A DNA stretch of 13,095 bases. Source: Diplocarpon mali (taxonomy: Eukaryota; Ascomycota; Leotiomycetes; Helotiales; Drepanopezizaceae). The stretch is taken from contig JAENRP010000592.1 in NCBI GenBank assembly GCA_024741835.1, positions 1-13,095 of the forward strand. Direction: 5' to 3'. The notes under the pieces are model-generated. The model was given only the letters and a program-made list of their open reading frames with translations. It was not told the DNA's origin and did no database searches. Of this stretch, positions 7,654 to 13,095 are shown piece by piece (position 1 is the stretch's first letter; each line of letters starts with the position of its first letter). A program made the translations under genes and the position numbers.

Positions 7654-7981
7654 TGTAACGATAACACTTCGGAGCTGCACTTAGTACTTCGGAGTTGCAC
7701 TTTTGGCACCTTAGAGTTATGGCGTTTAAGGCTTTTGATTTATTATGCAAGGTAGGAATACCTTGATTCTACGCTGACTAGGTGTACTAGGATGTTCTTG
7801 CATCATATCATAGGAGTGGGCTATAGGGCCTCTGGCCTGTGTATTTAAGTAGGGAGACTCTCTATAAGAGAGCTCTCCAACTGCTTCGTTTACTTCGTAT
7901 TAGACCTATAGAATACGCCTTTGCACCTCCTTCTTACTACCATACTTGATCCTGCAATATAGGCGCCTCTGTGTCGTTACA
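7654..7981. mobile_element. Solo LTR (328 bp), TGTAACGA...TCGTTACA
   Basis: The segment starts TGTAACGA and ends TCGTTACA, an exact 8-bp inverted terminal pair with the TG...CA ends of LTR retrotransposons. It contains a TATA-like TATTTAAG (7842-7849) followed by a short hairpin CTCTC-TATAA-GAGAG (7858-7872), as expected near a U3/R border, and two copies of ACTTCGGAG(C/T)TGCACTT (7666-7682 and 7686-7702). It interrupts copy A of the older repeat: copy B is continuous across the equivalent point (around 11060-11075). Flanking pentamers ATAAG and AAAGG match at 3 of 5 bases, so any target duplication has decayed. No internal retroelement sequence adjoins it, consistent with LTR-LTR recombination. 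Orientation follows the TATA motif, probably plus. Confidence 0.75.
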
Positions 7982-8200
7982 AAAGGGTATTTACAAAAGA
8001 GGTAGTTAAAAATCTTTTACTATAAAGCTTTCGAAAAGTGCTAGCTTTATTCATCATAAGGTTTAATCATTTTATAATCGAAAGGACTTAATCTTAGCTT
8101 CGCAATATCTTTAGAATCTAAAAAGACTGTAGGTTTATAAGAGATACCACCTATAGGCGTTGAGTCATTTTCTCCTTTGGTCTAGCATTAATGATCTAAG

Positions 8201-10789
8201 CCAGCTACTCTTAAAGGAAGACTTATAATAATTTACTTCAAGAGCTATATATAGCTGCGCTTCTGAAACAACTATATCAAGAGATAGTGATGAAATCTCC
8301 ATAAGTAGTAAGTAAAGGACTTAATCGCCACTCGGACCTTTGAAGCAGTAAGCCGGTATAGGAAAGAAACACCTCGCATCAATATACCGCACCACTACCA
8401 ATCCTACTACTACAACTCTTATTAATGCCATAATTATGAATTCGCAATGCTAAAAAATAATTCAAACAGATATTTCCAAAGTATTAATAATACTACTCTA
8501 GTAAACAAATTTCGCTTCCTTTGGGTAACCCTTGCGATACAGGTCGCTCACGACCCATCTGCCAAACATGACCGCCTCCAAGTAGCCTCTCTCAACCACC
8601 TCAGAACACCTGACCCTGGTACATCCCAGTCGCCGTAACTTTCTTGTCAATCCCTCTCTGGAATATACTCGGATGGATATCCACGATATTTAAAACGACC
8701 TCTCTTTCTTCACCAGCATTGCTTAGATTTATCTATTTGAGGTCTCCGGCGACAAGAGGATCGGGTCGTGGCTGGGCGGAACATACGCATGCGATATCCC
8801 TTTTCTCGACCGTGCTAAGCACTCACGAAGGTTCAAATGAGTCGGCATCTGATAGCATCTGAAAATATGCCCACAGGGCCAACCCGAAGAGCGGTGTTAG
8901 GACACGCCGAATTGTTGTAACAACTATACAGCGAACCTTGAGTGTGAAGCTCGATTGTCCACATCCACCTATAGTAAACACCAGTTCCAAACGTAGACTT
9001 TGTCATTGACGACTTAGGTGCTTAGGTACCTCTCTCCTGCGGTCTTGACCTCGTCCATTCCCAACTGAAAACTCATCTAAGGTATGTAATCCCAACTCAC
9101 CTAAACTCTAGTTCCATCGCATAGAGATTAGCATATAAATGACCATCAAATCGCATCTCTTATCTCTTATAACATCATTGGACTGATATTCTTATGTTAG
9201 AAACCTGCCACTCCCAAATGTTCTGTCATCCACCTTTTATTTCGCAGCTGAGGAACTCGGAGGCTAACACCCACCGACCGTTCCATTTCAACGGCGAGAA
9301 TTAGCTGAAATCGACAACTTCCCCCCCTCCGAACAGGCATAATACTTTCCCGAAAAAAGGCGAGTAATATCACAAAGTGTAAGCAGCCACTAATACAATT
9401 GCCTCATATACCATGCGAAATTTTGTTTGTAAAGAAAGAGAAGCGAAAAGCCGCTTCAACCTATTCTCACATCTCTCGAAAAGAAGAAACCGCTCTTGTA
9501 GTCATTCCTTACGTCTGATGTAAAGCTGATGCCATTTAAAACTCAATAACTTGCCAACCATCGGAAATCCGATTCGAATTCTAGTGGTTTGGCTAAGCGC
9601 AACTGGACATAGCCATATGTTATGGAAAACCCGGACGTATGCCTCGGCCTAAGCACTGCGGTTGGTGTTATAGTCGGTATAGTTCTGAGCCCAGTACGTA
9701 AGTCAGTGTAGCGGATATCAAAACAAGCCAGTTTGAGCTTTTCAAAGGCCGCTTCAAATTGACAACAGTATATAAGCAAGCCTCTGTCAAGTTCCACGTC
9801 AGCTAGAAGAGCACTGCAGGGTTATTGTATCGCATATCGGAGTTTTTTCGGTAGTCGCAGGCTTCTCTCTCTAATGGCTCTAATCGTCATGATAACTACG
9901 GAATCTTCGCGATGCGAATATATAGTGCAAAGCCCTGTGATAGATCCGGGTTAGGCGAGAAGAATCCATTTATGTTATTGTTTTTTCCATATTCTTGAGT
10001 AGTCGGGGTAGAATATATAGTCTATATACATTTATTCTCCCAATTAGTATTTGGAGATATGAGGAGCAGGTTAGGTTGAGCTGTTATGCTAGGGTTAGTC
10101 TTGACGTGCCGTCACAATCAGCATAGCAGATGCATGGCTACCAATTATACGAAACTATGTGGATACGATTCATTCACTTGGTGAAGGAGGAAATACTCAG
10201 GGATCTCTTACAGCTAGTGATAAGTCTTGACATTTGTAGGGATTTGCCTTTTATTCTAAATCAACCATCAGACTTACATTTCATACATGCAGAGAGAGGG
10301 CCTAGGAATAAGACTATTCACTTGTTTGTTGTCACTTAGCCAAGCTCTGACCCCCGCTCGCTTACAAACTAAACCAGAGGCTGATCAGCAAGTCCGCGCT
10401 TCCTCCTTCCCTCTTCTCTCCGACCTGCAGAGTCCTACTCTCTACTTTCTAACATTATAGGCTGTAAAAATCTAGTTTGTTACAATTTGGGATGGGTAAA
10501 GAGAGACGTATGATAAGTCAATCACTTGTATACAAGTTCTCTGATATGCAACAACTTCCAAATTACGCCCTCTCTTTCTCTTGAAATCGACAGCTACTCG
10601 CTTCGACAGCCGATCCGCGAACGTTAGATTGCCTTAATTGGCTGCGATAACCTACCTGCCAAGGGCTGCCCTACTTATACTGCAACCTTGGAAAGGAAGA
10701 GCTCCACGAGGAAGGATACGGGGTATGTATTTAAAACATAGGATAGATAGCTACTAGTCGGGGCGGTGACCTCTATCTCCCTAAAGCTA
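8201..10789. other. Gene-poor intergenic DNA, no supportable gene
   Basis: Composition is moderate. Short frames on both strands (for example plus 8447-8638 and plus 10130-10339, 69 codons from ATG) have no recognisable motifs. A minus-strand frame at 9543-9797 (starting GTG, not ATG) contains CQFEAAFEKLKLA and then TSGFSI. This loosely recalls the start of RNase H in Ty3/Gypsy Pol, but spacing and catalytic residues do not fit, so it is at best a degenerate fragment. A perfect 14-bp palindrome ACTTGTATACAAGT lies at 10524-10537 and TATATAG-T-CTATATA at about 10013-10027. No tRNA or rRNA was seen. Confidence 0.45.
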
Positions 10790-11570
10790 TTAAGATGATA
10801 ATGTGTCGAAGAAAGGAAACAGATCAAGAAAAGCTCGTAAGGGGGTGATTTAGAAATTATAGGAGGGAGACGACGACTTAACACCTGTATACGGTGTCTC
10901 CTACGAACCTGCAGACTCTTTAAGAGTCTGCAGAGCCGAGATCAAGTCCTTTCGATTATAAAATCATAAAACCTAAATCGAGTAAAACTAGAACTTTCGA
11001 AAACGTTGAAATGAAAAGTTTTTCTCCTTGCTATAATATCCCTTTTATAAATACCCTTTTCTCTTGACCTCTAGATAGTACTTTAGGATTATCTAAATAT
11101 ATACCTATATTAAGAGCAAAGGCTGACAAAACGGCATAAAGGGTAAATAGGTAGATTATAGTACTCTAAGAGAAATGGGAAGAGGAAAGGATTTTCTAAC
11201 ATTTTTATATGAAGTCGATAAGGAGGATTATAATCGAGAGCTGCCGTCGACTATTAAAACGCTTGATATAATTAAATACATAGCCGCTATTAGCGTAAAG
11301 GGATTATTTTAAAATGAAGAACCTAAGGCGATTCTATTTATCAAGGCACCTTTAAGAATATACTCGCGTAAGACTTAAAGAGAATAATTATTCTGAAAGT
11401 ATAGATTAGACTTATATTTAATATATTAGGAAATTTAAGTATAATAGGCTATATAGTAAAGAAATAAGGATTTTTAGGCTAGTTTCTCCCTATATATAAA
11501 TCAAACTATAGCGTTTTTCGCTTATGCCATATAGCTTAGAACTAATATAGCATATTTAAAGCAAAAAGAA
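10790..11570 (+). repeat. Old RIP-damaged coding-like repeat, copy B (uninterrupted)
   Basis: This is the partner, in opposite orientation, of copy A. Shared peptide-level segments in order are LTPVYGVSYEP (10879-10911; STPIGGISYKP in copy A), SPFDYKIIKP (SPFDYKMIKP), LPSTIKTLD, IAAISVKGL and AILFIKAPLRIY, interspersed with stops. Nucleotide identity is clearest from about 10940 to 11570, ending near ATAGCGTTTTTCGCTTATGCC...GCATATTTAAAGCAAAAAGAAA. Copy B lacks both the 192-bp and the 328-bp insertions of copy A and so acts as the empty-site reference. The family is not recognised. Its left boundary is approximate. Confidence 0.65.
10909..10933. repeat. 25-bp palindrome (12-bp perfect arms)
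   Basis: CTGCAGACTCTT (10909-10920), one central T, then AAGAGTCTGCAG (10922-10933) are exact reverse complements. It lies inside copy B of the old repeat. The corresponding part of copy A (reading CTACAGTCTTTTTAGATTCT on its minus strand) is not palindromic, so the symmetry arose in, or was kept only by, this copy. Confidence 0.75.
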
Positions 11571-12284
11571 ATTATAGGACTTGTATATATCCGCTAAGAT
11601 CTCATAAGCTATCATACTCAAGGCTAGGGCTATACTAGCTTAATCATTAAGGAAGTATTTTACCTATATTCTACTACTTAGTGTTAAGTCCTTAAGGGCT
11701 TCAGTTACTTTTAATATAGCTATCATCTCTTCGGACATTGTTTCAACTAATGTAGATGATTACTGAGGATTAGATAACTGCGCTCGAGACTCTTCGCGAG
11801 GTTTTATAAAGGAACTGCAACACCAAGGAAATAGGGACCTAGGACTCGTACTTTAAGGTCTTTTTCCCATTTAGTTTGAGCCTTGTTATACGTCATGCTT
11901 TTCACTCAGTTCCTTTCTTAGCATATCTATGTACCCTTTAGGAGGTCCCCGGGGCAGCATACTACCCGCGAAGCCCCCAGACGTAAATCATGCGACCTAC
12001 CTGCCCTCCCGTCTCTCCAGCGCGCCGCCCCAGCATCAGCACCAGAACCAGGACCAGAAACGAACATCCTATCCAGCCTACGCACTAACGCAACCACTCT
12101 CGATTTCTACTTGCTCGGCAGTAGCAATCCCACGCACGGTAATCGGATAGGATAAAGCAGAAACTATAAGCGTTAGCTATCGAGATTCTATCAACTGCCT
12201 TGTATAACCCTGAGACAAGATCGACATCCTTGGCAGTTACTGGTTGTTACGAGCCGAGCTCACGGGGCCGTGACGCCGGCGTGT
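11571..12284. other. Decayed repeat flank and GC-richer patch, no gene recognised
   Basis: 11571-11925 is AT-rich. A short minus-strand frame near 11818-11900 reads MTYNKAQTKWEKDLKVRVLG and stops within 30 codons, perhaps a retroelement fragment. At 11929-12150 the sequence becomes clearly GC-richer and holds a 73-codon plus frame from an ATG, rich in Pro, Gln and His (PPQHQHQNQDQ), without an identifiable domain. The patch could be a displaced exon fragment. No splice-consistent continuation was found. Confidence 0.4.
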
Positions 12285-12345
12285 AAAGAAGAGGAAGAGG
12301 AAGAGGGAGAGGGAGAGGGAGAGGGAGAGGGAGAGGGAGAGGGAG
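12285..12345 (+). repeat. All-purine tract with GGGAGA hexamer array
   Basis: 61 consecutive purines. The first part consists of GAAGAG-type units. From 12305 there are six exact GGGAGA units plus a partial GGGAG, giving seven GGG runs separated by AGA. Four such runs with three-base loops meet the usual G-quadruplex pattern. The tract is embedded in a GC-rich patch (about 12240-12500). The apparent proteins read through it (Glu/Gly repeats on plus, Ser/Leu repeats on minus) are artefacts of the repeat. Confidence 0.9.
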
Positions 12346-12542
12346 CCCTCTGCCCCGAGCAGCAGCGCGTCTCGCCCTCGAAGGCCTCGAGCCCGCTCAA
12401 CCGACCGGCTGCTTCCGAGGGACACGGCGTCGGGCTTCCGAGACAGGCGCCTCGGATGCGCTTCTTGAAGGGCGGCGCGGAGAGCGCTTGCCAGAGACTA
12501 CCCTTTTTAACTATGCCTCACGTATGGGTCTTCCGATTGTAT

Positions 12543-12714
12543 GTAAGCCAATTGTCAAGTACTCAAAGCCCTACTCTTTACCTCCTATATAAACAAGCTC
12601 TTAGAAACTATTATAATTACTACTTAATAACTTCCTTTATCTCTTAATTATATACAAGCCACCTAGCAAGTACTTCAAAGCCATACTCTTTACTTCCTAT
12701 TATGTAAAAAAGCT
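12543..12714 (+). repeat. Imperfect direct duplication, ~58-bp units 111 bp apart
   Basis: TAAGCCAATTGTCAAGTACT (from 12543) and CAAGCCACCTAGCAAGTACT (from 12654) begin two segments. Both continue CAAAGCC(C/A)TACTCTTTAC(C/T)TCCTAT and end at AAGCTC (12601 and 12714). The bases between are AT-rich. The copies are about 80% alike by eye. No element ends or coding sequence are evident. Confidence 0.75.
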
Positions 12715-12755
12715 CGCGTGGCTGCTACGATTATAGGGTAGTATTCCTAGATTCT

Positions 12756-13027
12756 AGTTTACTCTTCTTTTCTTTTCTTCTCTTCCTCTCTTCTTCTCTG
12801 ACTCTCTTGCTCTCTTCCTCTCTTCCTCTCTTCTTCCTCTTCTCCTCTTCCTTTTGTCCTCTTATCCTCTTATTCTTTGCATTTTGCCTTTTGCCTTTCT
12901 CCTTTCCCTCTCTCCTTTCCCTCTCTCCTTTTCCTCTTTCCTTTCCCTTTCTTATTTTCCATTTTCTATTATCCATTTTTCCTTATTAATTTTCTTTCTC
13001 TCCTTTTTTCTTTCTTATTCCTTTCCT
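12756..13027 (+). repeat. Long polypyrimidine (CT-rich) tract
   Basis: Nearly all bases are C or T for about 270 bases. 12894-12953 is uninterrupted pyrimidine for 60 bases and includes two adjacent exact copies of CCTTTCCCTCTCT (12901-12913 and 12914-12926). Open frames here (Lys/Glu/Arg-rich on minus, Leu/Ser/Phe-rich on plus) are by-products of composition. Such tracts can adopt triplex (H-DNA) forms. Confidence 0.9.
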
Positions 13028-13095
13028 TTTCTATTATCTATTTCTATTATCTATTTCTATTATCTATTTCTATTATCTATTTCTATTATCCATCT
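13028..13095 (+). repeat. 13-bp minisatellite TTTCTATTATCTA, truncated by the window edge
   Basis: CTATTAT recurs at 13031, 13044, 13057, 13070 and 13083, exactly 13 bases apart, giving about five units. All are identical until the last, where ATCTA becomes ATCCA. A related single unit (TTTTCTATTATCCA) lies upstream near 12962-12976. The array may continue past the window. Confidence 0.93.

Larger units (their letters stand above)
6938..8200 (-). repeat. Old RIP-damaged coding-like repeat, copy A (carries two later insertions)
   Basis: Reverse-complemented, this stretch aligns in blocks with about 10790-11570. Shared landmarks include AGTCCTTTCGATTATAAAAT (8078-8097 here, 10943 onward in copy B), a segment reading IAAFSAKGL with stops around it (IAAISVKGL in copy B), a segment reading VTLFVKAPFKNI (AILFIKAPLRIY in copy B), and GCGTTTTTCGCTTAT near the end. 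The two copies share reading frame and peptide-level similarity despite stops, so the ancestor was protein-coding. I do not recognise the family; a retrotransposon gag or pol region is possible. Two younger elements interrupt it at 7003-7194 and 7654-7981. The upstream boundary near 8200 is approximate. Confidence 0.7.

Noticed and set aside
9543..9797. Minus frame with AFEKLKLA and SGFSI recalling Ty3/Gypsy RNase H
   Set aside because: The resemblance is two short motifs with wrong spacing. The catalytic Asp of the TDAS motif is missing and the frame starts at GTG, so it is not strong enough to call.
12270..12647. 125-codon plus frame with Glu/Gly repeats and its antisense Ser/Leu frame
   Set aside because: Both are products of the GGGAGA microsatellite. 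The plus frame starts at GTG.
12731..12989. Lys/Glu/Arg-rich minus frame and Leu/Ser/Phe-rich plus frame
   Set aside because: Low-complexity translation of the polypyrimidine tract. Purine-only codons cannot make most stops, so long frames are expected.
1..13095. tRNA, rRNA or a multi-gene defence or biosynthetic system
   Set aside because: No cloverleaf with A/B boxes, no rRNA-like conserved blocks and only one supportable gene were found.

Overview
The window looks like nuclear DNA of a filamentous ascomycete (Pezizomycotina). The evidence is one secreted cell-wall-type protein gene with a 50-bp spliceosomal intron, a Tc1/mariner transposon with 'TA' target sites, and AT-rich repeat blocks. 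Those blocks are decayed almost only by C-to-T / G-to-A changes, the mark of repeat-induced point mutation (RIP). Nothing bacterial is visible.

Layout. 1-1036 (minus strand) is the only gene I can support. It is the 5' part of a secreted protein: signal peptide, then a cysteine-containing globular domain resembling the fungal PIR1-like cell-wall domain, then proline-rich tandem repeats (22 residues, 66 bp) that run off the left edge. It is split by one intron at 761-810 and has a TATA box upstream. 1201-2499 has no recognisable gene.

2500-4293 and 5750-5923 hold a family of Tc1/mariner elements. The parent (2742-4293, minus) carries a 352-codon DD34E transposase relic still in one frame but with about 31 internal stops and two of three catalytic residues mutated. 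A 265-bp non-autonomous copy (2761-3025) sits inside its left terminal inverted repeat. That copy keeps only the transposase start codon region and the last codons. Two 174-bp MITEs (2500-2673 and 5750-5923), 172/174 identical, are a further internal deletion of the 265-bp form. The window therefore shows a deletion series and its insertion order.

An older RIP-damaged repeat occurs twice in opposite orientation: about 6938-8200 (minus) and about 10790-11570 (plus). Comparing the two copies shows that the first was invaded twice: by a 191-192-bp element with a TGTCGG/GTCGG direct repeat (7003-7194) and by a 328-bp solo LTR bounded by TGTAACGA...TCGTTACA (7654-7981).

8200-10790 and 11570-12280 hold no supportable gene. 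The right end is low complexity: a GGGAGA hexamer tract with G-quadruplex potential (12305-12345), an imperfect duplication (12543-12714), a long polypyrimidine stretch (about 12756-13027) and a 13-bp minisatellite that leaves the window (13028-13095).

Overall this is the edge of a gene (left) next to a transposon graveyard. I found no defence system, biosynthetic cluster or other multi-gene system. The main interest is the readable nesting history of the transposons and the coding minisatellite of the cell-wall gene.
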